Shown here: positions 37,816 through 46,533 of the stretch, piece by piece
Numbering within the stretch: the stretch's first letter is position 1
How the letters are laid out: each line of letters starts with the position of its first letter
Notes under the pieces: model-generated
Seen by the model: only the letters and a program-made list of their open reading frames with translations
Told to the model about the DNA's origin: nothing
The model's database searches: none
Origin: Devosia sp. FJ2-5-3
GTDB taxonomy: Bacteria; Pseudomonadota; Alphaproteobacteria; Rhizobiales; Devosiaceae
Direction: 5' to 3'
Assembly: GCF_029201545.1 (NCBI RefSeq)
Contig: NZ_CP104007.1
Coordinates: 964,501 to 1,028,500, forward strand
DNA: 64,000 nucleotides
Program-made: the position numbers and the translations under genes

Positions 37816-38841
37816 TCAGGCGACGCCACGCTCCCTGAAAATCTGTTCCACCTCGGCATGGAGTGCATGCACGTCCACGCGGTGTGTTCCCAGCCTGCCC
37901 TCTGCGCGCGCGATGCGCTCGAGGCTTTTCTCGCTCAAAGGACGGGCTGCCTTGCAGGCCGCCTGGCTCTGAGAAAGGTCGCCCTGGCTATGAAGGGCTA
38001 TATCGTAGCCGGCGTCGAGGGCGGCGGTTACCCGCTCATCCCAGCTGCCGGTAAGGGCATCCATGGTCAGGCAATCGGTGATCAGCACGCCATCATAGTC
38101 CAGCGTATCGCGGATCAGCTCGCAGACGCGCGGCGAGATCGAGGCCGGCAGGTCGGGATCGATCTGGGTAAAGATCAGATGGGCCACCATCGCCCAAGGC
38201 GTGTCCTTGAGGCGGATGAAGGGGAGGAAATCTGTGTCCATCATCTCCTCGACTGAAGCGCGGACGACGGGCAGGTCGTGGTGGGGGTCGACATCGACGC
38301 GGCCATAGCCGGGGATGTGCTTCATGATCGGCATCGAGCCGACCTCGAGCAGGGCTTCGATCGCCACGCGGCCAAATTCTGCCACGAGCTCGGGGTCCGA
38401 ACCCAGCGAGCGCGACGAGATGATGTCATGGGTGCCCGGACGGGCAAGATCGACAACCGGGGTCGTGCCCGAGCCGATGTTGAGATCGCTCATCATCGAG
38501 CCCATGGCCAGATGGCTCTGGCGCAGCGCGTGCTTGGCCAGCTCGCGGTCCTTTTTGGCAAGCGCTGCAAAATGGCCGAGCGGACGGAAGAGGGGCCAAT
38601 TGCCATTGTCGAGGCGCTGCACCCGGCCGCCTTCCTGGTCGATATAGACCGGGGCGTCGTCGCGGCCGACGGCTTCCTTGAACTGGCTGACCAGCTTGTG
38701 GATCTGGTCGTGGTTGTCCAGATTGCGCTTGAACAGAAAAAGCCCGAATGGATTGGTCTCGCGGAAAAAGGCGATTTCGTCAGCCGAAAGCTCATAGCCT
38801 GGCATGCCGACGAAAAGGGCGAGGGGTGTGGTCGAAGCCAT
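37816..38841 (-). CDS. nagZ: Beta-N-acetylhexosaminidase, GH3 (NagZ)
   Basis: This cytosolic glycosidase removes GlcNAc from GlcNAc-(anhydro)MurNAc-(peptide) taken in during cell-wall recycling. The 341-residue protein has the single TIM-barrel length of NagZ. It has IDQEGGRVQRL, and KHIPGYGRVDVDPHHDLP in place of the usual KHxPGHGxxxxDSH. The acid/base His of DSH is kept (DPH), but PGHG reads PGYG. The nucleophile Asp lies in GVLITDCLTMDAL. No signal peptide is present, so it acts in the cytosol. It is 2 bp from the GNAT gene and 30 bp before the SBP gene. The identification is firm; the loop changes are unusual. Confidence 0.92.
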   Translation of the reverse strand: MASTTPLALFVGMPGYELSADEIAFFRETNPFGLFLFKRNLDNHDQIHKLVSQFKEAVGRDDAPVYIDQEGGRVQRLDNGNWPLFRPLGHFAALAKKDRELAKHALRQSHLAMGSMMSDLNIGSGTTPVVDLARPGTHDIISSRSLGSDPELVAEFGRVAIEALLEVGSMPIMKHIPGYGRVDVDPHHDLPVVRASVEEMMDTDFLPFIRLKDTPWAMVAHLIFTQIDPDLPASISPRVCELIRDTLDYDGVLITDCLTMDALTGSWDERVTAALDAGYDIALHSQGDLSQSQAACKAARPLSEKSLERIARAEGRLGTHRVDVHALHAEVEQIFRERGVA

Positions 38842-38843
38842 GG

Positions 38844-39335
38844 TCAGTTTTCCGGTTCGGTCTTGGGCTTGATGCGCAGCAGGCCCTGGTAGATGTCTTC
38901 ATTGTCGGAGGGAATCGGCATGGCGCCGGCGGCCTTGACGTAGAAGTCGACAGGCCCGGCCGAGCCGATAATGGCATAGGCGTAGCCCTGGGCCTTCATC
39001 GCCACGAGAGTGTGATAGAAGAGCGCGAGGCCAATGCCCTTGCCGCGCTGGTCTTCGGAGACGCCGGTGGGGCCGAAAAAGCCGCGCGCGGTGGCATCAT
39101 GGCAGGCAAAGCCGACCAGTTGCCCGTCAACAGTTGCGATGAGGCAACCGGGGGGCTGGTGGGCCATGGCGGCCGAAACTTCGCTGACCCAATATTCGGA
39201 AAAGTGGGTGCGCACCCAATCCTTGATGATGTGCTGCTCGGGGGGCAGGGCGACGCGGATAGTCGCCTCGACGGCCTCTGCCTTTCTGCGCAGCTCGTCC
39301 ATCTTGCGGCTATAGAGATTGACCAGCAGATCCAT
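38844..39335 (-). CDS. GNAT N-acetyltransferase in the muropeptide operon
   Basis: This 163-residue acetyl-CoA transferase sits between murQ and nagZ, 2 bp from each. It has the GNAT pyrophosphate loop GVSEDQRGKGIGLALFYHT (RGKGIG), a preceding beta strand CLIATVDGQLVGFACHD, and a C-terminal VDFYVKAAGAMPIP like the FYEKxGF strand. The substrate is unknown. In this operon, N-acetylation of glucosamine-type or muramic-type sugars, or of a released peptide, is possible. That is inference. Confidence 0.87.
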   Translation of the reverse strand: MDLLVNLYSRKMDELRRKAEAVEATIRVALPPEQHIIKDWVRTHFSEYWVSEVSAAMAHQPPGCLIATVDGQLVGFACHDATARGFFGPTGVSEDQRGKGIGLALFYHTLVAMKAQGYAYAIIGSAGPVDFYVKAAGAMPIPSDNEDIYQGLLRIKPKTEPEN

Positions 39336-39337
39336 GA

Positions 39338-40270
39338 TCAGCTCGCGATGCGGGGGTGATCGGCAGCGGCGCGGCGCAGGAAGCCATCAGCGCCACTGAG
39401 GGCCGCCTGGGCGTCTGCAGCATTCATGCCGGTGAGGGCCATGAGGATGGCCAGCTTCACATTATTGCCCGCCTCGACCAGATAGCGCTCGGCCTCGTCA
39501 TTGGAGCAGCCTGAGACTTCCGCAAGCATGCGGGTGGCGCGCGCCGAGAGCTTGGCGTTGGAGACCGAGAGGTCAACCATGAGGTTTTCGTAGCTCTTGC
39601 CGATCCGGATCATGGATGCGGTGGTGAGCATGTTGAGAACGAGCTTTTGGGCGGTACCCGATTTGAGGCGGGTGGAGCCGGTAAGCGCCTCAGGTCCCAC
39701 GACCGGCGAAATGGCGATTTTGGCGATGTCGGCAATGGCCGAAATGGGATTGCAGGAGAGGGAAACGGTGGTGGCGCCCACTTCATTGGCATATTCGAGC
39801 GCGCCGATGACGTAAGGCGTACGGCCGCTGACGGCGATGCCGACGACAACGTCGCGGGCCTCCAGCTTGGCCTTCTCGAGATCGCGGCGGCCTTCGTTGC
39901 GGTCATCCTCGGCCCCTTCGATGGGGTGGCGCAAGGCACGGTCGCCACCGGCGATTATGCCGACGACCATGGTCTCGGGGACGCCGAAAGTGGGCGGACA
40001 TTCGGAAGCATCGAGCACACCAAGGCGACCGCTGGTGCCCGCACCGGCATAGATGAGCCGACCGCCGGCCTTGAAGGCCTCAACAATGCAGTCGACCACT
40101 TCGGCGATTTGTGGGAGCACGGCATTCACCGCGCCAGCCACCTTGGCGTCTTCCGCGTTCATGGCGGCGAGAATCTGCTCGGTCGACATGAGGTCGATCT
40201 GCATCGTGTCAGGATTGCGGGCCTCGGAGACCAGATGTTCGAGTTCCGCGATCAGTGTGCTTTTTGCCAT
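39338..40270 (-). CDS. murQ: N-acetylmuramic acid 6-phosphate etherase
   Basis: This cytosolic enzyme cleaves the lactyl ether of MurNAc-6-P to give GlcNAc-6-P and D-lactate. The 310 residues show the SIS-type sugar-phosphate fold: [42 protein letters not shown] with the catalytic Glu, and [13 protein letters not shown]. The tail holds [13 protein letters not shown]. Start choice: the strong promoter at 40297-40325 would begin RNA near 40290, leaving almost no leader for the ATG at 40285, so ATG 40270 is preferred. 40285 adds five residues. It heads the leftward operon, and its promoter carries RpiR-like sites. Confidence 0.94.
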   Translation of the reverse strand: MAKSTLIAELEHLVSEARNPDTMQIDLMSTEQILAAMNAEDAKVAGAVNAVLPQIAEVVDCIVEAFKAGGRLIYAGAGTSGRLGVLDASECPPTFGVPETMVVGIIAGGDRALRHPIEGAEDDRNEGRRDLEKAKLEARDVVVGIAVSGRTPYVIGALEYANEVGATTVSLSCNPISAIADIAKIAISPVVGPEALTGSTRLKSGTAQKLVLNMLTTASMIRIGKSYENLMVDLSVSNAKLSARATRMLAEVSGCSNDEAERYLVEAGNNVKLAILMALTGMNAADAQAALSGADGFLRRAAADHPRIAS

Positions 40271-40296
40271 CGTGCCATCACTCATAGAATGGCTCG

Positions 40297-40325
40297 ATGC
40301 TATGAACGAATATTCCGTCTGTCAA
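40297..40325 (-). promoter_or_regulatory. Sigma70-type promoter of the murQ operon
   Basis: On the minus strand, -35 TTGACA (40325-40320) and -10 TAGCAT (40302-40297) are separated by 17 bp. Within the spacer is GGAATATTCG, resembling half of the palindromic operator next to it. The expected transcript start is near 40290. Confidence 0.75.
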
Positions 40326-40333
40326 CGAAAGTT

Positions 40334-40348
40334 GGAATATTGTATTCC
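40334..40348. promoter_or_regulatory. Palindromic operator GGAAT-N5-ATTCC upstream of murQ
   Basis: GGAATATTGTATTCC is a perfect palindrome around the central base, 8 bp upstream of the murQ -35. The same GGAAT-N5-ATTCC pattern recurs at the promoter before the ABC transporter gene, so it is a strong candidate site for the adjacent RpiR-type regulator. Confidence 0.7.
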
Positions 40349-40568
40349 GAAATGCGTCAGTGTGTGTGTAGAATGGTGGAAAAGCGGCGGGTATTGCGCC
40401 GCCAAGCTGGCGAGGGCGTGGCTAGAGTGATTTGGGAGTCATTCAGGGTCGTTGCGTGAGGGCAGTTGCGCCGCAGAGGCAGACTGCCTTGGCGCTGCGC
40501 GCTCGTCTACCGGGTTGCCGCTGGGGCCGAGGCGCGGGAGCTGCGGCGCATCAGTGATGGAAACAAGC

Positions 40569-41417
40569 ATGTCGGTTCTGAAACTGCTCGAGGCGCAGAA
40601 GGCGTCGATGACCCTCGCAGACAGGGAGATCGCCGAATTCATTCTCGAGGATCCGGCGCGAATGCTGGATCTGTCCTCTGCAGCCCTGGCCGAAGCGACC
40701 GGGCGCAGCCAATCGAGCGTCGTAAAGTTCAGCCAGAAACTGGGTTACAGCGGCTATCAGCAGCTGAAAATGGCGGTGACGACCGCTCGGGCGATGGAGT
40801 GGCACGCGCCGGGCGGCGTGATCCATGGATCGATCGACGCCAGCGACAGCCACATGACCATCGTGCAGAAGCTGATCAGCAGCAAACTTCTATCCATGCG
40901 TGAAACCGCTTCCGCCAATGACGAGGAGACGATCACGGCGGCGCTTGCAAAGCTCGTCGGGGCGCGGAAACTTCTCCTGGCAGGTGTCGGGGCCTCATCG
41001 CTGGTGGCAAAGGATTTTTCCTACAAGCTGCTCAAGCTCGGGCGGACAGTGCTGCTCAACAGCGACAATCACATCCAGATTTCCAACGCCTCGGCACTGG
41101 GCAAAAGCGATGCGCTGATGGCGCTGTCCTATTCGGGGCGCAGCGTGGAAACCCTGCGCATTGCCGAACTCGCCAAGAAACGGGGGGCGACGGTGATCTC
41201 CGTCACGGGGCTCCAGTCCAATCCCCTGGCGGAAGTGGCCGACATCAAGCTGTTCACCGTGGCCGACGAGGACCGTGTGCGTTCATCGGCCATCACCGCC
41301 CGCGACGCCCAGCTTGTGTTGATGGACATGCTGTTCATCCTGCTGCTGCGCCACCAGGGCGATGCCTATGATTACATCCACAACAGCGAAACGGCCGTCA
41401 CAGTGCTGAAGGCCTGA
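40569..41417 (+). CDS. RpiR-family transcriptional regulator (MurR-like)
   Basis: This regulator senses an amino-sugar phosphate, probably MurNAc-6-P or GlcNAc-6-P by analogy with MurR. The 282 residues have an N-terminal HTH_6 domain (about 1-77), with LSSAALAEATGRSQSSVVKFSQKLGYSGYQQLK as recognition region. A SIS domain follows (about 120-255) with LLAGVGASSLVAKDFSYKL, DALMALSYSGRSVETLRIAE, and VISVTGLQSNPLAEVAD. ATG 40569 is chosen for the family-typical start MSVLKLLEAQKASMTLAD; ATG at 40557 adds four residues. It is divergent from murQ and first in the rightward operon. Palindromic sites in both promoters suggest that it controls both operons. Confidence 0.92.
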   Translation: MSVLKLLEAQKASMTLADREIAEFILEDPARMLDLSSAALAEATGRSQSSVVKFSQKLGYSGYQQLKMAVTTARAMEWHAPGGVIHGSIDASDSHMTIVQKLISSKLLSMRETASANDEETITAALAKLVGARKLLLAGVGASSLVAKDFSYKLLKLGRTVLLNSDNHIQISNASALGKSDALMALSYSGRSVETLRIAELAKKRGATVISVTGLQSNPLAEVADIKLFTVADEDRVRSSAITARDAQLVLMDMLFILLLRHQGDAYDYIHNSETAVTVLKA

Positions 41418-41456
41418 ACACCTTCAAAAGCGTGCTTTCTCGGGCGTCGTGGATTT

Positions 41457-41503
41457 GTAATATTCTATTCTTGACACTTTCTCGTTTTGGAATTCAATAT
41501 TCC
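41457..41503 (+). promoter_or_regulatory. Promoter with two RpiR-like operators upstream of the carbohydrate ABC genes
   Basis: GTAATATTCTATTCT (41457-41471) resembles, and GGAATTCAATATTCC (41489-41503) matches, the pattern GGAAT-N5-ATTCC. Between them is TTGACA (41471-41476). A plausible -10 (CAATAT, 41495-41500) lies inside the second site. The regulator would block polymerase at both boxes. Confidence 0.65.
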
Positions 41504-41578
41504 TGAACTGTGGGCCTCTTCTCGGAGAGCGGCCCGTATTGGTGCGACCGTCCGGAGCGGGCGCCCTAAGGAGGTATC

Positions 41579-42652
<1,074 letters not shown>

Positions 42653-42675
42653 TCGAGCTCATCAAGGAGGGAATA

Positions 42676-43917
42676 ATGAAAACCAACATCGTCCGCATCG
42701 GCGCAGCAGTCGCCGCACTGATCATGGCCGCACCGGCCATGGCCCAGGAATTGACATTCTGGAGCTGGCGCCAGGAAGACCGCGCCGCCTATGAGCAGTT
42801 CATCGACACCTTCGAGGCTGCCAATCCAGGTATCACGGTCAAGTTCGAGACCTTTGAAGCCACCAATTACAACACCATCCTGGCGACTGCCCTTGCTGGC
42901 GGCACCGGTCCGGACCTGGCACAGGTTCGCGCCTATGGTGGCCTCGAGAATCTGGCCGTTGGTGGCTATCTCGAGCCACTGACCGCCGAGAACGTTCCGG
43001 CGATCGCCAATTTCAACCCTGCGGCCCTTGCTGCCGAGTCGATGCGCGCGGACGGCACGCTCTACGCCGTTCCGTTTGCCAGCCAGACCCAGCTGGTCAT
43101 CTACAACAAGACCATTTTCGACCAGAACGGCATTGCCGAGCCCAACACCTGGGAAGAACTGGTTGCAGCTTCCCAGAAGCTCAAGGATGCGGGCGTCATT
43201 CCGTTTGCCAACGGTACTGCTACGGCATGGCAGAACGAGACCGTGACCTTCGGCCTCGGCTCGACCCTGTTCGGTCGCGATTTCTACGACGAACTGATCG
43301 CCGGCACGACCGACTTCACCGATGAGCGCTTTACCTCGGCCCTGGGCGACGTTGCCGCGCTGGCCAAGGACTATTTCGCCGACGGCTTCATCGGCCTCGA
43401 CTACCCGTCCGCCCAGCAGCTGTTTGCTTCGGGCATGGCCGGCATGTTCGTGGGCGGCTCCTATGAGCTCTCGACCTTCAAGACCATGAATCCCGACATC
43501 GAGATGGGCATGTTCGCCGCTCCGGGTCGCGCCGCTGACGACGAAAAGCTCGTCGCCATCTATTTCGACGGTGGCTATGCCATCAACGAAGCCGGCAAGA
43601 ACAAGGAAGCCGCGTTCAAGTTCCTGAACTATCTGGCCAGCACCGAATTCGGCCAGTCCATGGCCGACACGCTCAAGACCCTCTCCGCCGTTCCGGGAGT
43701 CAAGTTCGACAGCGCCGATCTGGCCGAGATCAACGAGCTGAACCAGCACTCGATCCCCTATCTGATGCTGGCCCACTTCCGCTTCGGCGAGCCCTCCGGT
43801 TCCGTTCTGATCCAGGGCGAAATGCAGAAGCTGTTCTCGGGTGAAACCACACCGGAAGCCATTGGCGAAGCCCTGACGTCAGGTCTTGCCGCCTGGTACG
43901 AGCCGTTCAAGAAGTAA
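42676..43917 (+). CDS. Carbohydrate-binding periplasmic protein (SBP family 1)
   Basis: This periplasmic receptor has 413 residues, with signal peptide MKTNIVRIGAAVAALIMAAPAMA cut before QELTFWSW. It has the MalE-like two-lobed layout: FEAANPGITVKFETF, DLAQVRAYGGLENLAVGGYLEPLT, and LFASGMAGMFVGGSYELSTF. The GGAGG ribosome site precedes the ATG. It is 23 bp after the ATPase gene. The ligand is unknown, but an amino sugar of cell-wall origin is the best guess from context. Confidence 0.92.
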   Translation: MKTNIVRIGAAVAALIMAAPAMAQELTFWSWRQEDRAAYEQFIDTFEAANPGITVKFETFEATNYNTILATALAGGTGPDLAQVRAYGGLENLAVGGYLEPLTAENVPAIANFNPAALAAESMRADGTLYAVPFASQTQLVIYNKTIFDQNGIAEPNTWEELVAASQKLKDAGVIPFANGTATAWQNETVTFGLGSTLFGRDFYDELIAGTTDFTDERFTSALGDVAALAKDYFADGFIGLDYPSAQQLFASGMAGMFVGGSYELSTFKTMNPDIEMGMFAAPGRAADDEKLVAIYFDGGYAINEAGKNKEAAFKFLNYLASTEFGQSMADTLKTLSAVPGVKFDSADLAEINELNQHSIPYLMLAHFRFGEPSGSVLIQGEMQKLFSGETTPEAIGEALTSGLAAWYEPFKK

Positions 43918-43941
43918 GAGCTCACGCTCGTCACATCCCCA

Positions 43942-44057
43942 CCTAGCCTCCCCCTGTCAGGGGGAGGGACAGTGCGGTGGGTGTGGCAAGGATCTGCCAA
44001 GCACAAAGAACTTCTCCTCCCCCTGGAAAGGGGGAGGTCGGGTGGGGGTGGCAAGTC
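43942..44057. repeat. Two copies of a palindromic intergenic repeat
   Basis: Arms CCTCCCCCT / AGGGGGAGG occur twice: at 43947-43955 / 43959-43967 and at 44016-44024 / 44029-44037. Both copies are followed by a tail containing GGTGGG and TGGCAAG. They lie between the binding-protein and permease genes. Either may act as a stabilising or terminating hairpin. The pair is part of a family that recurs at 47497. Confidence 0.8.
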
Positions 44058-44087
44058 CGCCCCCTAAACCAAGCGAGTCCAACGACA

Positions 44088-45008
44088 ATGCCCCAACTTC
44101 GGATGACCGGCCGCGGCCTCTGGATTACCGCGCTTATCGTGCCGCCACTGGCCTTTGTGGCGCTGTTCATCGTCTATCCGATCATTTCCGCGTTCGCCTA
44201 TGCCTTCTTCGACTGGCAGGGCTTGCGGCGGGGCGCGTTTGTGGGACTCGAGAATTTCCACACTGTGCTGTTCGTCGAGCCCTATCGGAGCTGGACGCTC
44301 AACGCCTTCAAGAACAACGTCATTGTCTTTTTCGCGCTGATGGTGCTGCAGAACGGGCTCGGGTTTATCCTCGCCTATGCGCTCTGGCGCGAATTGCCCG
44401 GCGCGCGCTTCCATCGGATTGCGGTGTTTCTGCCGGTGGTGCTTTCGACCATTATCGTGGCCTATCTGTTCAAGCTCTTTTACCACCCGCTGTTCGGCGT
44501 CGTGAACCTGACCCTCCGCTCGATCGGGCTGAGTGGGTTGGCGCAACCCTGGCTGGGGCAGAGCGGGACGGCGTTGTGGTCGATCATCGTAGCCCAGGCC
44601 TGGCACATGGTGGGCTTTCCCACGCTGGTGTTCCTTGCCGGCATGCAGCGCATTCCCGGGGAAATCCTCGATGCTGTGCGCATGGAAACCGAGAGCGAAT
44701 GGGTGAAGATCACGAAAATCGTCTGGCCGCTGGTGGCGCCGAGCGCGACGATCGTTTTCACGCTGCTGTTCGTGGGGGCGTTCAACTGGTTCGAGCTCCC
44801 CTATATCATGGCGGGGCTGGACGGCTCGCCCTTTGGGTCTTCGGACGTGCTGGGGCTTTATTTCTACCGCACGGCATTCGGCAATGTGTCGGCCGGCCAA
44901 CAGGACTTCGGCCTTGGTAGTGCTTTGGCCGTCCTGATCTTCCTGTTCATTGCGCTGGTGGCGGGCGTCATCACGACACGCCTGAGGGCCCGGGAGATCC
45001 AGCTATGA
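44088..45008 (+). CDS. Carbohydrate ABC transporter permease (UgpA/MalF type)
   Basis: This 306-residue permease has six membrane helices. The start at 44088 gives a short cytosolic N-terminus before the first helix LWITALIVPPLAFVALFIVYPI. The EAA loop is EILDAVRMETESEWVKITKIVWPLVAPS. It lies after the palindromic repeats and overlaps the next gene by 4 bp (ATGA). An upstream extension reads through the repeats and is rejected. A poor ribosome site suggests coupling to upstream translation or an unseen site. Confidence 0.9.
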   Translation: MPQLRMTGRGLWITALIVPPLAFVALFIVYPIISAFAYAFFDWQGLRRGAFVGLENFHTVLFVEPYRSWTLNAFKNNVIVFFALMVLQNGLGFILAYALWRELPGARFHRIAVFLPVVLSTIIVAYLFKLFYHPLFGVVNLTLRSIGLSGLAQPWLGQSGTALWSIIVAQAWHMVGFPTLVFLAGMQRIPGEILDAVRMETESEWVKITKIVWPLVAPSATIVFTLLFVGAFNWFELPYIMAGLDGSPFGSSDVLGLYFYRTAFGNVSAGQQDFGLGSALAVLIFLFIALVAGVITTRLRAREIQL

Positions 45009-45871
45009 GCGCGTCCTCGAGCATGCACTACTCCGACCGCAAGGGTATTCTGGGAACGCTGGGGCGCGATGGGCTGCTGCAGATCATCCTGATTGCCAAC
45101 ACGATCATCATGCTGGCGCCGATCGTCATCATGGTGTTCTCGGCCTTCAAGACCACGCCGCAAATCTTCCAGTCACCGTTTTCGATCCCCGACTTCACGC
45201 AAGTGGCGAACTTCGTGAAAATCTGGACGCAGACGAATTTCCTGCGCTACCTGCTGAACTCGTTTGCCGTCACCGGCGCCTCCATGGTGCTGATCCTGAC
45301 GCTGGGGACCATGGCGGCCTATGCCATCGGCCGATACGAATTCAAGGGCTCGACCTTTATCCTGATGTTCTTCCTGGCCGGGCTGACATTGCCGCTCAAG
45401 CTGGCCATCATACCGCTGTTCATCCTGATGCGGGACCTGTCGATCCTCAACAATCAGCTCAGCCTCATCTTCGTCTACACGGCGATGGGCCTGCCCTCGA
45501 CCGTGTTCATCATGACCGGCTTCATCCGCACCTTGCCCAATGAACTCGAAGATGCCGCGCGTATGGACGGGGCGAGCGAGGCGCGGATCATGTGGGCGAT
45601 CATGCTGCCGCTTGTGCGTCCGGCCATGGTGATCGCCGCTATCCAGAACGTCGTGCCCATCTGGAACGACTTCTTCTTCCCGCTCGTGTTCATCCAGAAC
45701 GATGATCTGAAAACCCTGCCGCAGGGACTGACCACCTTCATGGGCGAATATACCACCGACTGGGGCGTGCTGTTCTCGGGGTTGACCCTGTCTGCGGCGC
45801 CGATCATCATCATCTATATCCTGCTGTCCAAGCAGTTCATCGCCGGCATGACTTCAGGTGCGGTAAAGTGA
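45005..45871 (+). CDS. Carbohydrate ABC transporter permease (UgpE/MalG type)
   Basis: This 288-residue permease starts at an ATG overlapping the preceding TGA. It has six helices and the EAA loop ELEDAARMDGASEARIMWAIMLPLVRPA. The C-terminus QFIAGMTSGAVK is typical of MalG-type permeases. It overlaps nanE by 4 bp (GTGA). It forms the heterodimeric channel with the upstream permease. Confidence 0.93.
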   Translation: MSASSSMHYSDRKGILGTLGRDGLLQIILIANTIIMLAPIVIMVFSAFKTTPQIFQSPFSIPDFTQVANFVKIWTQTNFLRYLLNSFAVTGASMVLILTLGTMAAYAIGRYEFKGSTFILMFFLAGLTLPLKLAIIPLFILMRDLSILNNQLSLIFVYTAMGLPSTVFIMTGFIRTLPNELEDAARMDGASEARIMWAIMLPLVRPAMVIAAIQNVVPIWNDFFFPLVFIQNDDLKTLPQGLTTFMGEYTTDWGVLFSGLTLSAAPIIIIYILLSKQFIAGMTSGAVK

Positions 45872-46533
45872 GGCTTCCCAAGGGGCTGATCGTTTCCTGT
45901 CAGGCGCGCGCGGACAACCCGCTGCACGGGCCGCAGTTCATGGGTGCCATGGCGCTCGCCGCGCGTGACGGCGGGGCGGTGGCGATCCGGGCCAACGGAC
46001 CTGGAGACATCGCAGCAGTGAAATCGGCCGGTCTGCCAGTGATCGGCATCCATAAAGTTTTTTCGGACGCGTATCCGGTCTACATCACGCCCAATTTTTC
46101 GGCGGCCGAGGCCATTGTTGCAGCCGGCGCCGAGATCATTGCGCTCGACTGCACGATCCGGGCGCGCGACGGCGATGCCCCCGAAGTTCTCGTGCGGCGC
46201 ATCCGTGAGGAGCTTGGCGCGGAAGTCTTCGCCGATATCTCGACACTGGATGAGGGGCTGGCAGCGGCTGACTGGGGCGCGGACTATGTGGCCACGACAT
46301 TGTCGGGCTACACCGAGGCGACCGAGCCAAAACCGGATACGCCGGATCTGATGCTGGTGGAACAGCTTGTCGCCCGCCTGAGTGTGCCGGTCATCGGTGA
46401 AGGGCGCTACAATACTCCCGATCTTGTGCGCCAGGGTTTTGAGGCGGGTGCCCATGCCATCGTGGTGGGAACCATGATCACCAATCCGCGCGAGATCACG
46501 CGTGCCTTTGTGCGTCAGGGCGTGGCCCGGTGA
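45868..46533 (+). CDS. nanE: N-acetylmannosamine-6-phosphate 2-epimerase
   Basis: This cytosolic enzyme converts ManNAc-6-P to GlcNAc-6-P. The 221 residues begin at GTG 45868, overlapping the permease stop. Family motifs are GLIVSCQARADNPLHG, AVAIRANGPGDI, GIHKV, ALDCTIRARDG, FADISTLDEG, GYTEATEPKPDTPDL and VIGEGRYNTPD. The catalytic Lys-Asp/Glu region is intact. It feeds the same GlcNAc-6-P pool that MurQ makes. Its presence suggests that ManNAc-type sugars are also used. Confidence 0.95.
   Translation: MRLPKGLIVSCQARADNPLHGPQFMGAMALAARDGGAVAIRANGPGDIAAVKSAGLPVIGIHKVFSDAYPVYITPNFSAAEAIVAAGAEIIALDCTIRARDGDAPEVLVRRIREELGAEVFADISTLDEGLAAADWGADYVATTLSGYTEATEPKPDTPDLMLVEQLVARLSVPVIGEGRYNTPDLVRQGFEAGAHAIVVGTMITNPREITRAFVRQGVAR

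Noticed and set aside
36130..38256. Plus-strand open frame of about 700 codons
   Set aside because: It is antisense to the peptide-binding protein and nagZ, both strongly supported.
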